Shown: one piece after another, positions 1 to 13,337 of the stretch
Layout of the letters: each line of letters starts with the position of its first letter
Position numbering within the stretch: the stretch's first letter is position 1
NCBI GenBank assembly: GCA_916613615.1
Contig: OU744736.1
Coordinates: 53,635,600-53,699,599 of the forward strand
From: Steromphala cineraria
Taxonomy: Eukaryota; Mollusca; Gastropoda; Trochida; Trochidae
DNA length: 64,000 nucleotides
Direction of reading: 5' to 3'
Program-made: the position numbers and the translations under genes
Notes under the pieces: model-generated
The model's input: the letters and a program-made list of their open reading frames with translations, nothing else
Databases searched by the model: none
Told to the model about the DNA's origin: nothing

Positions 1-2426
1 TCTATTTCATATACCAAGGATCAAAACCCCTTGCACAGACGAGTTCATTTTTGTTGTAGGAAGGTAGGACATTTTACAAAGTTGAATTCGCTGAGACAAA
101 GAGTTCACGATTAAACTCGTCATGGTAGAATGGAGATAAACCTAGTGTGTTTGAAAATCAGAGACATGTCAGACTGTCATACAGGTTTATCTCCTAAATC
201 TATAACTTTTGTTACAGTGTTTGGCAATAGACAAATGTCCAATATCCAAAGCTGGTTACTTTATATGTGAATCATTAATGATATAAAAAGGTTGGATTCT
301 TAATGATAAGCCTTCACAATGTCGGAATCAGATTAATGATTACATTATAGACTGTTTTACCTTTGAAGAACTGGCTACAAATCTTTTTATTGTCGATAGC
401 AGATGTCAAAAACTACAACAGAACATAAAACTGAGTCATAACGTTCAATGTGGAAAGCATTGAACTGTTTATTTTGTAAATGACATTAATATATACATTT
501 TATGTAACATTCTGCTTAACCGAGTAATACCAAATGAACATTTGCACATATTTATTGGTGTATTATCAGATCAGCCTTTGCCAATGAAAATCACTCTGTC
601 GCTTTACCTGTGGGGAAAAAGAGGTTTGTTTTTCAGTTAATAATTATTGTAATCAAATGATCTTACCTCCTCTACAGGGATGGGGATGCTAAGCTCATTT
701 TACTTACATCCCTACTATCCATAAACTATATTGAAATAAAGAAGAATTTATTAGAAGACACAGACCACACCAGCTGTCAATTAAAGATTCTTATAAGTTG
801 TTAATTTGTTAAAAAATATTTTGATATATTGATTGATATATTTGAAGGAATTAACATTTTATAAAATTTTCAATGCATTTTCTTGTTCTTGGTAAAAGGC
901 CTTGCAAATCAAGATGATGTATACTTTTGCTTTGCAAGAACGCATATTGAATAAAACAAACATTTATCTTTGATATCCCTGCTGTTGCAAGGTTGATACC
1001 ATTTTTATTGTTTATATTTAAAGAATATAATATCTTCATGCACAACATAATGACGGTTCAGCAGTTTCATATGAATCTAGAGACTGATTATGTTTAGCTA
1101 ACTTGTCCTGCTTTATTTTAACAGGCTGATAACATTCCTCCCTACTGTGAAGATACACAAGCTCAGAAAGATTCATTCATCAACAAACAAAATTCCATCA
1201 CGCCAAACATAAATCGTCATCTAAATTGCCATTCAAAGGTCTTTCAATCCTGATAAGGTTTATTGTGTAATAACATGAAATGGTTTTCCTTTGTTTAATA
1301 CAAAAGTAATTCTGTAAAACTGAATTAGGAATTATCGTGACACTATAAATACCGCTATCCTTTTTTATCTGTTTCATGGTGGTAATGAAACGATGTTACA
1401 AAGAAAACAAGAAAGATTTAAAGCAGGATTTTCTAAAGCTTTTTGTGACGTCAAGGCTAAGACGATATTTTAAGGAAACACGATAAATTTCAATTTAGTG
1501 TTGAGAAGTGCTATTCCCTTTTCATTATCCTTGCAAGGGATGCTTATAATCGTAAAGAATGATCTTATTTGATGTGGGAATTTGATCAAATCACACCTGT
1601 TTGCCCGCTAAAATGATTACTTTCCAGTTTTTGCAACAAAATTGATACAAAGTTTTATTTCATGATAATTAAAGAACGAAACCACAATTCAAGGAGCACT
1701 ATGATATCATAATTAAATAAAGTTCTAAAGAAAGAATGAGAATGTTTTCCTATAAATCACAAACTGGAGAATTTCATTCTATGCTCGAAATCCCTTAGTA
1801 TTCAAATAATGATTTATCTGGGAATAAGAGATGCGAAGAATAAAGAGTTTTCTTATACAAAGGTTAACATGATGAAACTCCCAGCTCCTCGGGTTACGTT
1901 TATTTTTCTGTAATCAGGAACATTTATACAGTTTGGATACAATAACATTGTAGAATGTGTCTTTGAAAATGTATTCACAGATATTCAGCCTGGTGTATAA
2001 AATCAATAGAGTAAAACCTACAAAGACAACATTTGCTGTTGCTTAACCGTTGAGATTATCATTTTATTTGAAACAAATGATTCCTTTATTTTGTGATATT
2101 TTGCATTAAATACTCTTGTACAGTGTAGCATTGCATACATTAGATTGCTAGGACAAACTGTAACAGTTAAGATATCAGTTTGATAATTTGCAGATCATAA
2201 CAATGTCAACTCAGTTGATACTTGGAAACATGGTTCGACAACAGTATTAACTAAAATGGCAACTCTCTTTAAATCAAATTATTTACTCAAAACATCCTTC
2301 CACTATATCAAATATTCTAGTAGTTCAATATATCATCAACCATCAAGTCTATTGGATAGCACTTTTGAATCGTAAGTACAAGTTGCATTGGCAGTATATT
2401 GGAAGTACAGTTCAAAACCTTGTTTT
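1..2426. repeat. Array tail U0 (partial long repeat unit)
   Basis: This is the distal part of the long repeat unit, cut by the window start. It carries the same ordered landmarks as later units: the TTTGTTACAG acceptor-like site near 206, the block reading FEELAT near 361, the DNIPPY block at 1125, and the GGTGGTAATGAA block near 1378. It ends near 2427, where a segment of about 1.1 kb present in U2 (24,500-25,625) is missing, so that CTTGTTTT joins GAAAATCTTCGG directly. No gene is supported. Short open frames here are not conserved in length between copies. Confidence 0.75.
1125..1253 (+). other. Candidate fossil exon, DNIPPY block (copy 1)
   Basis: An acceptor-like tract (TTTATTTTAACAG) is followed by a 42-codon open frame beginning ADNIPPYCEDTQ and ending in TGA. 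The same frame, length and stop occur at 6802, 18994 and 29947. At 9074, 22918 and 35824 the block starts DDNIPPYWEDTQ and stops early. I recognise no protein family. Conservation of frame in four copies could reflect only recent duplication, so coding origin is a weak inference. Confidence 0.25.
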
Positions 2427-2937
2427 GAAAATCTTCGGTCAGAAGATGACATTTCTGAGGTGATTTAGCTTCGTCTAAAGAAATAATGTCATACTGTTTG
2501 TAGAATAAAGGTCGCTTTGTGCAACTGCAGTAACTTCCCTCTTCCCGTGACCTTACAAACCATCACCATAGTGAAGAGACACATAGTTTGAATGGTCAGG
2601 AGAAGTTACCTTCCTAAAGGAGACAGCATATTGACTTAAGACTTACCAAGAGCCATCACCTGCTTTCAGCTGTCAGTCAGTGGACGAGCTCTTGTCGCCT
2701 TTCTTACAGGACCAGGTGTTGGTTCAACTCTGAGAAAGTTTTATCACGTGAAAAGCAGATCCTCTGTGGAATAAATGCTCTTCACTCAGACGTTCATTGT
2801 CACAGTGACTGTCAGTATAGAAAGCGTTTTAATGAAAGACTATTGAAAGTACTGTACACTGTCCCAGTTCTACTAGTGCCATGACGAGAAGAATTGATGT
2901 CATTGTCATACTTAACATGTGCATCAAATGATTTTTT

Positions 2938-3178
2938 CGCACTTGTAATTATCTTCTGTATATCTTAAAAGTAGAAGTGCTATATGCACTGGTATTCGTT
3001 AGTATTTCTATCTGATGTAATACATTATCGTCATTAAATTGTTCCATAATAATAGGTTCCTAATAATTACAATCCTAATATCATGAAAGTAGGAATAACC
3101 GTCTCCTGTTTTCTGCACTGTTGTCATTTGTCTTTCTATCTGTTGTGTAAGTTAAAATCATCAAATTGTTCCATATAG
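2938..3178. repeat. Imperfect short tandem pair inside the unit
   Basis: Two diverged copies of about 126 bp share the order AATTATC..ATATCTT..GAAAGTAG..TTCTATCTG..AAATTGTTCCATA; the last word is at 3038 and again at 3164. The same pair is seen near 26,110-26,350, 40,205-40,480 and 42,300-42,570; in U2 (14,670-14,820) the pair is partly deleted. Confidence 0.5.
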
Positions 3179-6100
3179 ATTTTAATGACCCTGGTCGCCA
3201 ATTTTCTAATTACTGAATATTTGAATCATTATTACTTAAGATAATGCATTAACCTTTGCTTTCATGAAAACTAATCTGATCTCATAAAAATGTAAAGATG
3301 AATTTTTCAATTAGTTGACAGAAGGTCCTTGCATTCCTTTATACTTACAAATGTCTACATTTTTCCCAGTAATGCATCATAATGATTTCCAAACATATAT
3401 ATATTTTTTCCTGACATTTGTTCATGCATACAAAAGATACATTTACAATTTCTCAACAGAAATCATGTATTTCCTGACAACATAAACATGTACAAAACTA
3501 ATGTCAAAACTGCTTATAGATGACTCACCAATTCAAAATGACCACAAATTAGTGTTTGAAAGCAAACATTGCAGAGGACAAACACAATAAGGTCGAAGTT
3601 TTATGAATAGATTATATCCTTTCACGTTTCCGTTAGTACACTTTAGTGCACTAAAAATACCCACATCTTTATCATTACAAAAATGTATACCATTTTTATG
3701 CTGCCATCATCATTGATGGCATCATTGAAAGACTTCTACCAATCGATTTTGATAAGGGAAGAACTATTGCCTACAGGGACATAACATAAGACTACAGGGA
3801 AGTCTCACACAAAGTAATTTGGCACAGATAATTGGTTGATTCAAAAGTGTGAAAATCCTTTTAGCGGAGCAAACCTACCTTCATAACACCCAACCACCGA
3901 TTCATCTAAAGTTATCAAGCAGAATTGTTGGTACCTTTTGTTGGCGATAGATATATGTATAAATAAAGAAATCATATAAACCTCATGCTCTTACAGACTA
4001 TATGTAATCAAGATTACCTTTTCCTATGATAAGGTCAAATGACATAAGAGCTATTGAGATTCGAACATCCTTAAAGTTTACTGATAGGTGTGTTGCCCCT
4101 GATCAATTTATGCACACCAAAACATCTGCTATTATCATGCTGCTCTTAATTAAAACGTCATCAAATCCATCTTGATAAAGGAAGAACCATTGCCTTGCTA
4201 CATGGTCGTCCCATACAGGAAAATGTGCCATTGATAAACGGTTAATCAAAAATATTTAAAAAGTCTCCAAAATGAACCACCCCACACACAACCCATGGCC
4301 ACCATAGAAACTTGCAGATTTCCTTTGAGCTGTATTAATAAATCATTTTTAATACAAAATCTTTGACGAGGGTTTAGTGATGGATTGTAGTAACTATCTT
4401 AAATTAGAGGGCAATAGATTCGTTTAGATGGACATAAGTTTGGCCACATTTTGACATAAGACAAAGTAGGCAAATTACTGTATCTGACATATCAGTATTC
4501 ATCTTGGCAGAGAATATCACCTTATTGTTTCACTTCGATGGACACCACAGCCTCCACGTTGTATACATGTGCATACTAAAACCTGTATTGTCTCTCTTAG
4601 TGAGGGACTGACAAAAATTATTGTTTTATAGGCAAGAGTAATTTTTCATAAAAAGATAGATTATCTTCCAAGATAAGTACTTTGCAAACTGTTTCTATTT
4701 AAAGCTCGACGACATGCTGTTTTATGTAAATGGCAATCATGAATAGACAACTTAGTCCAAATATTTAAACTATGTTATTATTTACAGGATTAATTGCACA
4801 TTTTGTAGTTATAAAACATTTTCAAATTGATTTATACATTATCAATATAGTGTATCTTTTGACAAGAGGTTCTTTCCTTTGAGATTTTTTTAGCGGTTGA
4901 AGTAAGAAATACAGTCGCAGCTCATTAAGTAACGACTGGATGATCACAATAGCTATATAAGTAAGGACTCTTTCAAGTCATATTTGTAATTTGTAACACA
5001 TTTGATTTTTGAAAGTAGAAATGTTGTATGATTAATGACGTTTGCCTCCTGCAACTGTTTTCTTTTTCTGAGAATAGTTTCATGTCAGTATGTATCTATA
5101 TAAGGTTAACAATAGCAAATAATAAACCGATGGTTTTGTGTGTGTCAAATTAAGGATATAAGCAATTATAGTAAGTTACTATCAGTCTTCAAAACATAAA
5201 ATTCAAATCCTCATTTTTAATGATTTAACTACAAACATGCTGCGATGATAACATTTCCCTAGCAAAAGATGTATTATTCAAAAGGGACTTTATGTTTAAC
5301 CCTCTTTAGCAATCATTATTCTCTTTCTTGACAAACATGTATTCCCTAGGTTCTTACAGCTGTCATAGAAATTTCATTATTCTCTGAAAGATTGTAACCC
5401 AAGTCCCTGAACGACATGATTTCCGGTCATTATTGGTATCTTAAAACGAATTCTTCAATTCATTACTTTGTACTGGTTCAAATCTCTCATGCTTTCTTCT
5501 CGGCTACGCCTCCAGCAGTGTAACAAAACTTTAGAATATCAGCTTTAAGGGCCTCAACAGTGCCTCGCCGATTTAATTAAGTGAAGGTCAATTTTCTGAT
5601 AGTGATATCCTGTTGGGTAAAATCAATCTGCAGTCACCACCTACAGCGATCTCTCTATGATATTTGACATAAACCATAGCAAGGCTTTGCATTGAGATCG
5701 TGGATAAGAATGGATTTTATAAATTATGATATGTTTTTGAAATTTTGTTTTGTGAAGGACAAGAAACGAAAGTTAGGTCAATACTTTCATTGTCATTTGA
5801 AACAAGAACCTTAATTTAAGGTTTACTTGGGAATATTGACACTAGTTGAAATCCATGATTTATGCATGACAAACTGTACAAAGTAGGTCAGTTGTAGAGA
5901 GGGTCAAATTTGATGTGTTTTGATTGTTATTAAACATCGTTTTTATGAATTGTTGTATCATAATCCATAACTTTTGTTACAGTGTTTGGTGTTTTAGTAG
6001 TAGACAAATTTCCAAAATCCAAAGCTGGTTTATTCATATATGAATCATTAAGGATAGAAAAGTTTGGATTTCGCAATGTATGAATCAGATTAATGATTAC

Positions 6101-6801
6101 ATTAAATATTGTTTTACCTTTGAAGAACTGGCTACATATCTATTTATTGTCGATAGGATAGGAATACTAAGCTCATTTTAAGTAAATTCCTACTATTCAT
6201 TAACTATTAAAAATAATAAGAAAGTATTAGAAGACATCAACCATAGCAGTTGTCATTTCAGGATCCATAAGGTAATTTGTTAAGAAATATTTTTCCCAAA
6301 TGTAATTGGGGTGTTTGCACGTATCTTATAAAGTATCTGTAAAGAAGTTGACTTAAAGTGATTGTACACTTTTTCATGATCGTTTAATGCAATCTGATAA
6401 TTTTTATCATAGTAAAAAAGTGCAAATTCATTGTTAAACAACAGACTAATTTATTATTAACTGTGTGTTTAATTCTATTGATACATTTGAAGCAATTACA
6501 CTTCATCATTAATATTTGATAAAACTGACAATGGATTTTAATTGTTTGGGGTAAAAAGGCCTTGAAAGTCAAGATGATTTATACTTTAGGTTTGTAAGAA
6601 CACATATTGAATTCAAATGAACATTTATCTTTAATATCTCTGCTGTTGCAAAATTGATAACATTTGTGTTCTTATGGTTTATTTAAAAAATATAATTCAT
6701 CTTCATGCACAAGTGAACACAACTTATTGATGGTTCAGCAGTTTCATATGAATCTGGAGACTGATAATGTTTAGCTAACTATTCAAGTTTCATTTTATCA
6801 G

Positions 6802-6930
6802 GCTGATAATATTCCTCCTTACTGGGAAGATACACAAGATCAGAAAGATTCATTCATCAACAAACAAAAGTCCATCACGCCAAACATAAATCGTCATCTA
6901 AATTGCCATTCAAAAGTCTTTCAATTTTGA
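6802..6930 (+). other. Candidate fossil exon, DNIPPY block (copy 2)
   Basis: Same block as at 1125: TTTTATCAG acceptor-like site, then 42 open codons starting ADNIPPYWEDTQ, ending in TGA at 6928-6930. Differs from copy 1 by Cys to Trp and a few other changes. No family recognised. Confidence 0.25.
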
Positions 6931-7960
6931 TAAGGTTTATTGTGTAATACCATGGAATGGTCTTCCTTTGTTTATTACAAAAAAGGAATTCAGTAAACTG
7001 AATTAGGAATTATGGTGACATTATAAATACCACTATCCTTGTTTATCAGTTTCATGGTGGTAATGAATCGATGTTACCCAGAAAGAAAGATTTAAAGCAG
7101 GATTTTCTAAAGATTTTTGTGACAGGCTAAGACGATTCTCTAAGGAAACACGATAAATTTCCATTAAGTGTTGAGAAGTGCTATTCCCTTTTCATTATCC
7201 TTACAAGGGACGCATATAATCCTAAAGAATGATCTTATTTGAGGGTGAGAATTTGATCAAATCACACCTGTTCGTCTGCTTAAATGATTACTTTCCAGTT
7301 TTTGCATCAAAATTGATACAAAGTTATATTTCATGATAATTAAAGAATAAAACCACAATTCAAGGAGCACATTGAGATCATAATAAAATAAATTTCTGAG
7401 GAAAGAATGAGAATTTTGTTCCTGTAAATTTCAAACTGTCTTTTCTTATTTTACATGCAACAATATACTCATCCATATATCTTATCTTTAGAAATTAGGT
7501 TCTTTTGTTTTTGATTGCACTAGACACCTTTACGGAGAAAGTTCTCAGGCTTATACTATTTTGTGTTCTGAAAATTGTGGGAACATTGTTTCATTTCATC
7601 CTTTTATTTTAAAAATAATCAAAACACTTTAATTAAAATCCTCGGTTTTCATGCTTAGCTTATAAACATACTCTGATGTTGCAAGATCCCCTGATTAAAA
7701 ATGTATGATTTACAGAAATTGAAGGACTTTGTTGCTCAAAAGTCATGTTATTTTCACGTCATGAAATCCTAATCTCACTTTCACCTTTTATCAAATGTGT
7801 TTCTCGGCATACATGTATTCCCTTGGTTCTTACAATTGTCATAGAAATGTTATCATTCTCTGAAAGTTTGTCACCAAAGCCTTCTAAATATTAGAGGTTC
7901 TGGGTCATTATCTTCTTATAATGAACATTTCAATTCATAACTTGTACTGGTCCGGATATC

Positions 7961-7975
7961 TCTCTCTCTCTCTCG
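7961..7975. repeat. Short CT microsatellite
   Basis: Run of CT repeats just before CGGCTACGCC. The equivalent U2 site (22,240) has CT repeats broken by CACT, and U3 (33,977) has CTCTCATGCTTTCCTCTC, so the run expanded in one monomer type. Confidence 0.7.
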
Positions 7976-10298
7976 GCTACGCCTCTAGTAGTGTAATAAA
8001 ACTTTAGAATATTAGCTGTAAGGGCCTTAACAGTGCCTCAACGATTTAATTAAGCGATTTAATCAATCTGCAGTCACCACCTAAGGCAGTATTTCAATGA
8101 TATTTGACATTAACCAGAGCAAGGCTTTCCATTTAGGTCGTGGATAACAATAGATTTTGTAAAATATGACACGAATAAGTTCATTTTGCTTTAGTTGCAA
8201 AAACCAAAAGATATTGAAATAAAAAAATCTCATTTATGTTACATACTGCTAAACTGTTTAACACATATGCAAGACTGCATATCATTTATTGCAAGCTATT
8301 GAAATAAAAAAGACATTTTGTATGAAGTAACAGATCACAGCAGAAGATATCGTTGTTGTCAATTCAAGACCCAGCAAGTTATTTGTTTAGAATTGTGATT
8401 GAAAGTATCTGCTATGATATATGTGGACTAAGATTCAAAAGTGATTTTACAATGATTCATGATCATTTATCTGATAATATGGAAGATGCTTTCAGTAGTT
8501 GGTTTTACTCATGATAAATAATAATGGATAGATTAATTCATGCTTTAGCTTATTTCTATATTGTCTACAATTAGGAGAAAATAAATGTTAAAGCTGCTGT
8601 TTTTCAAACATTTACTCATGTTCATGTTTTTCCTAAAGATATAGATGATGTATTGACCAGAGATTTTGATAATAGTTGTGATATTCAAGCTTTTATTGTC
8701 AAACACCTGATTCTATTATTAAATCAATATGTTTTTTATTCCCTTAACTTTTTTGAAGGAATTGCATTTGATCATTGATATTTGATAAAATGGACAATGC
8801 ATTTTGTAGGAAAAAGTCATTGAAAATAAAGTAAAAATACTCTTGCTTTTACAAGATATGGTTCAAAGAACCTATTTTGAAATATAATGATAATTTGTCT
8901 TCAATGTCCCTGCTTTTGCAATAATGATAACCATCATGGTTATTTAGGGTTTAAAGAGAATAATTTATCTCCATGTACAACCAGTGAACACCAATCAATA
9001 ATGGTTCAGCAGTTTCATATGGATCTATAAACTGAATATGTTAAGCTATCTTCTCACGTTTCATTTTGTCAGGATGATAATATTCCTCCTTACTGGGAAG
9101 ATACACAAGGTTTAAGAAAGAGTCATTCATCAAAAATAAACATTCCATCACGCAAAACATAAATCATCATCTAGATTTTCATTCAAACTTCTTCCAATCC
9201 TGATTAGCTTTATTGTGTATATGTTAATCTGTATAATAAAGTGCATGGTCTTCCTTTGGTTAATGCATAAACAAATTCAATAAAATCGAATAAGGAATTA
9301 TCGTGACACTATGAAACCCATTATCCTTGTTTATCTGTTTCATGGTGGTAATGAATCGATGTTACCAAAAAAGCAAAATAGATTCAAAGCAGGATTTTCC
9401 TAAGCTTTTTGTGACATCAAGGCTAAGACGATTTTGTAAGGAAACACGATCAATTTCAATTTATTGTTGTGAAGTGCTATTCTCTTTTCATTATCTTTGC
9501 AATAGACACATATAAATCTGAAAAAGTTATCTTTTTTGACAGTGGGAATTTGATCAAATCACACGTGTTCACCCCCTAAAATGATTACTGTCCAGTGTTT
9601 TCAGTAAAATTGATATCAAGTTTTATTTCATGATAATAAAAGTATAAAACACACTTCAAGTAGCACCTTGAGATCATAATTAAATAAAGTCCCCGAGGAA
9701 AGAATAAGAATGTTTTCCTATAAATCACAAACTGGAGAATTTCGTGCTGTGCTAGAAATCCCATCAAAATCCCTTGGTATTCACATAATGATTTCTCTGG
9801 GAGAAGAGATACGAGAATAAAGAGTTTTCTTATACAGAGGTTAACTCAGCTCCTGCTCCTCTGCTCCTGGGGATATATTTATGTTTCTATTAGTGGCAAC
9901 ATTGATACAGCTCTGATACAATAACATTGCAGAATTTGTCTTTGAAAATGCATTAAATAATACTCAGCTTGATTTATTGAAAGCAATAGAGTTAAAACTA
10001 CAAATACAAGCTTTTTTGTTGACTAAAGTAATTAGATATTTGATTGATTATTGTTATTTGAAACAAACGATTTCTTAATATTCTGAGATTATGCATTTAG
10101 TCATTTGCAGCAGAGTAGCATTGCATGTATTAGTATGCTTAGTTTCAAACTGTAACTTGTAGAAATGGATGAATCTTTCAATGGCTTTCATGTCAACTAA
10201 TCTGATCACTTAGAAAGGTGTAAAATTGAAAGTCTGGCATATACACTTGTTGACTGGAAAGCGCTTGCATTTCCTTTTTTATTATAAATATTGATATA

Positions 10299-10455
10299 CA
10301 GTAGCACTCGGATATAACAAACTCAAAGGGACCAAAGAATTTAGATCGCTATATCCGGTGTTCGCTATACGCATATAATTTTAATAATACTTTATAGGGA
10401 CGGGAGTTGAAAATTTGTTCGCTATATCCGTGTTCGCTATTTCCATGTTCTACTG
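10299..10455. mobile_element. Tigger/pogo-like MITE (U1, site 1)
   Basis: A 157-bp element flanked by TA on both sides (10297-10298, 10456-10457). It starts CAGTAGCACTCGGATATAAC and ends with the complement of CAGTAGAACATGG. The ends and TA duplication fit Tc1/mariner-superfamily elements of Tigger/pogo type. It contains repeated GTTCGCTATA words and has no coding capacity. The same insertion occupies the equivalent site in U3 at 37036. Confidence 0.7.
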
Positions 10456-10573
10456 TATTCTCATAATACTGCATTATGGTGTTTCCTATGATCATTCTCA
10501 AAATTTCACGGTCGCTTAATCTTTGTGATTAATTTGCATTACTTTTTTTAACCAATATCTTATTTTTCATATA

Positions 10574-11462
10574 TACACAAAGAACTTAATTAAGCACCCC
10601 CCTATTTTGTAAAATGAATTTGGGTGCTCTTGGACTATTTGGATTAATTTGATGTATTGACCCCTCCAGATATAACAATTGCCCTTTTATTGACTATTTA
10701 ATTGAACTTAAGATCGCTTCTAAGCAAAAATAACGAAAATATGAGAAAAACTGTGCGGCTACTGAAATTTGGCCAATTATAACTATTGTCATAGGGGGAA
10801 AACTACACATTAAACTTTGGATGTTATGAATCAAAAATAACAATATTGATCCCTAGTTGACATTCAAACACAAAAAACTTTTTATCATGCATGATAAGAG
10901 GCTAGCAAGACATTGAATTTTCAGTACTTTTTTTCATCAAAAATTGATAAAATGCCTATAATCTTAACATCTGTAAGTAAATTTGAGATTCCTTGAGTTG
11001 AAAGTGTTGACCAAACAGTTCTCCTTCCTTCAGATAATCCATTTTCTTTGACAGTGGCCAATTAATGGCTTTGTGCAGTTTTCTTTAAATTCATTTTTTG
11101 ATAATTTTGTGATTTTGAAGGTTCATACTGCTTTAACGATTGACTTTTGCTATGAGGTTATTTACCAAAAAGTCATCAATTCACTCAAGAGAATGATAAT
11201 AATCACATTGCAGCAAAAAATATTGACTTTTATTTTCAATTTTAAAGTAACTTGGATTTTGACTAAATAATACCAAGTTTTTGTAAAACCAGTTATTCAG
11301 CGACAGTGAATCATAAGCCAAATGAAGTTTTTATTTCCACAATGCTATATGATCGTTCTATTTAAAAATCCTTATTGTTCGATTGTACATTTGTTTTGTT
11401 TATTATCAGCAGTGTTTTTCTGTTTGAAAAAGTGGGGGGTGCTTAATTAAGTTCTTTGTGTA
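10574..11462. mobile_element. 889-bp non-autonomous DNA transposon, 29-bp TIRs
   Basis: The two ends are perfect 29-bp inverted repeats: each begins TACACAAAGAACTTAATTAA and continues GCACCCCCC. TATA lies on both sides (10570-10573, 11463-11466). U3 near 37,307 has an uninterrupted TTTTTCATATAAATGTTAAG instead, an empty site. The inside has no convincing coding frame; the longest open frame is 65 codons with no recognisable domain. I cannot assign a superfamily with confidence. Confidence 0.7.
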
Positions 11463-13111
11463 TATATGTTAAGGGCCGAACCTATATTTTGTCCTGAGAT
11501 TTTCCTACTCATATGCTGCTCACAATAAAAATTTCACCATTGTCAGACGTCAACAAATCAATCTTGATAAAGGAAGAACCATTGCCTAGCTTCAGGGTGG
11601 TCAAAATTCTCTTTGGAGGAACCGATACGCCTACACCAACACAACACACACACATCAGGCAGAATTTAAGGTATATTTTTTTGAAAGTAGATATATTCAT
11701 AAATTCCTAAATCATATGAGCCAAATGCTGGTAAAATTTACAACTTTTCCAAATTACCTTATCTTTTGATATAATAAGTTGACGACTGAGCATCATTTAT
11801 TTTTTAAGTACCATCTTCTTGACGTAGGTTTAGTGATGGACTTTAATTACTGACTAAAATAAATAGTAGATTCTTTTTAATGCATACATGTATAAGTTCG
11901 GCAACACATTGACATTAGACAGAGTAGACAAATGTGTGTATCTGTTATATCAGTATTCATCTTGACAGAGAAGATTACTATTTTGTTACACTTAGTCTAT
12001 ATTAGGTTCCTGAAAGTTTTTAATATAGCAGTCAGTACTGTACACATATTTTAGTATGTATTGCCTGTACACTGGTGATATATGTATCAAATATTCCTTC
12101 AATGTGAAGCTGATTATATACACTGATTTATAGGAGAGCATAATTTGTGATAAAGTATGACAGATTCTATTCTCGATTACGTACTTTGTAAGTTATTTCA
12201 ATTTCAAGGTCGACACCATGCTGTATTATGTATATGACAGCTATTAATAGACAACTTATTATATGTATTGAAATGTTATTATTTACTAGGTTATTTGCAC
12301 ATGTTTAAGGTGTAGATTATATTCAAATTGAAAAATGCTGAAAATACATATCCATGTAAGGTGAAGGTGAGAAGAAGTAATGTTATTTTCTTATAGATAC
12401 TCATTGATTATTGAATGCAATATGCAGAGAAAATCTCAGCCTCATATACTTTACTGTTCTACGAATTACCAAAAGATAGTTTTATGTCATTCTTTACTTT
12501 TTAAAAAGTCCATCCAAGCAATTTGTGAACCAGGTTGGTTTGCACGTCACATAAAGGATATTTGCAACTCAGTCTTTGGTGAATGAATAGGTACTTTCAG
12601 ATTTCAAAACATCATATTAAAATCCTAAGTTTTAATGTTAAAAGGTTCGATGAAATCAGTTCCCCTGGCAAAAGATGTACCATTCAAAAGATTTTGTCAA
12701 TCCAAAGTTATGTTTTTCACAGCCTGAAATTCTAATCTCTGTATACATTTTTGACAAACAAAAATTTGTTCTTTGGCAAACAGGATATAAGCAATTATAC
12801 TAAGGTACCATCAGTCTTTAAAACATAAAATTCAAATACTCATTTTTAATTATTTAACTATAAACATGCTCCGATGATATCATTTCCCTATCAAAAGATG
12901 AAAATTAGTTAAAAGGCACTTTTCACTTCAAAGTTATGTTTAGCCCTCTTTGACAATCATTATTCTCTGTCCTGACAAACATGAATTCCCTTGTATCGTA
13001 CAGCAGTCATAGAAATTTCATGATTTTTTTTAAATTTGTAACCTAAGCCTCCTATGACAGAGGTTCTGGGTTTCTTATGGCCATCTTCTTATAAATTGTT
13101 TGGGGTGATTT

Positions 13112-13134
13112 GGGGGTGATTAAGTTCTTTGTGT
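13112..13134. mobile_element. Solo end of the 889-bp element family
   Basis: GGGGGTGATTAAGTTCTTTG continues as TGTA, matching the right end of the element at 11434-11462 apart from a 4-5 base gap. No matching left end is nearby. It sits where U1 sequence like 12,780-13,080 switches to sequence like 24,570, so it marks a rearrangement junction. Confidence 0.55.
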
Positions 13135-13146
13135 ATATATATCTGA

Positions 13147-13337
13147 GAGACAATGTTGATTTTAATAGGAACTCAAAGCCGTTGCCGGAGAGAACACATT
13201 CTTTAAGGAAACCTGTGATCTGTGATGGACGCATCTTCCCTAGACACAGATAGCATGCCCATGTAATGTTTTTAGCGATATTAATACATCCTGGCCAGAC
13301 ATCATGATACCATTCGTGAGGTTCTGCTACCATCATC
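13147..13337 (-). other. Candidate fossil exon on minus strand (U1 copy)
   Basis: On the minus strand the tract TTGTCTTCTTTCAG precedes an open frame containing HEWYHDVWPGCINIA and WACYLCLGKM. The frame runs on until it enters the solo transposon end at 13,112-13,134. A diverged copy lies at 24590-24761 and a truncated one at 48205-48249, each with the same pyrimidine tract and AG. The peptide has several cysteines and tryptophans, unlike the AT-rich shadow frames nearby. I do not recognise the family. A weak donor-like site (CAG/GTTTCC) follows the word RPSQIT. Confidence 0.3.

Noticed and set aside
1340..1480. Frame with RFKAGFSKAFCDVKAKT resembling helix 8 of a G-protein-coupled receptor
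   Set aside because: There is no NPxxY or other receptor motif upstream, and the copies carry 4-base indels that destroy the frame. The resemblance is too short.
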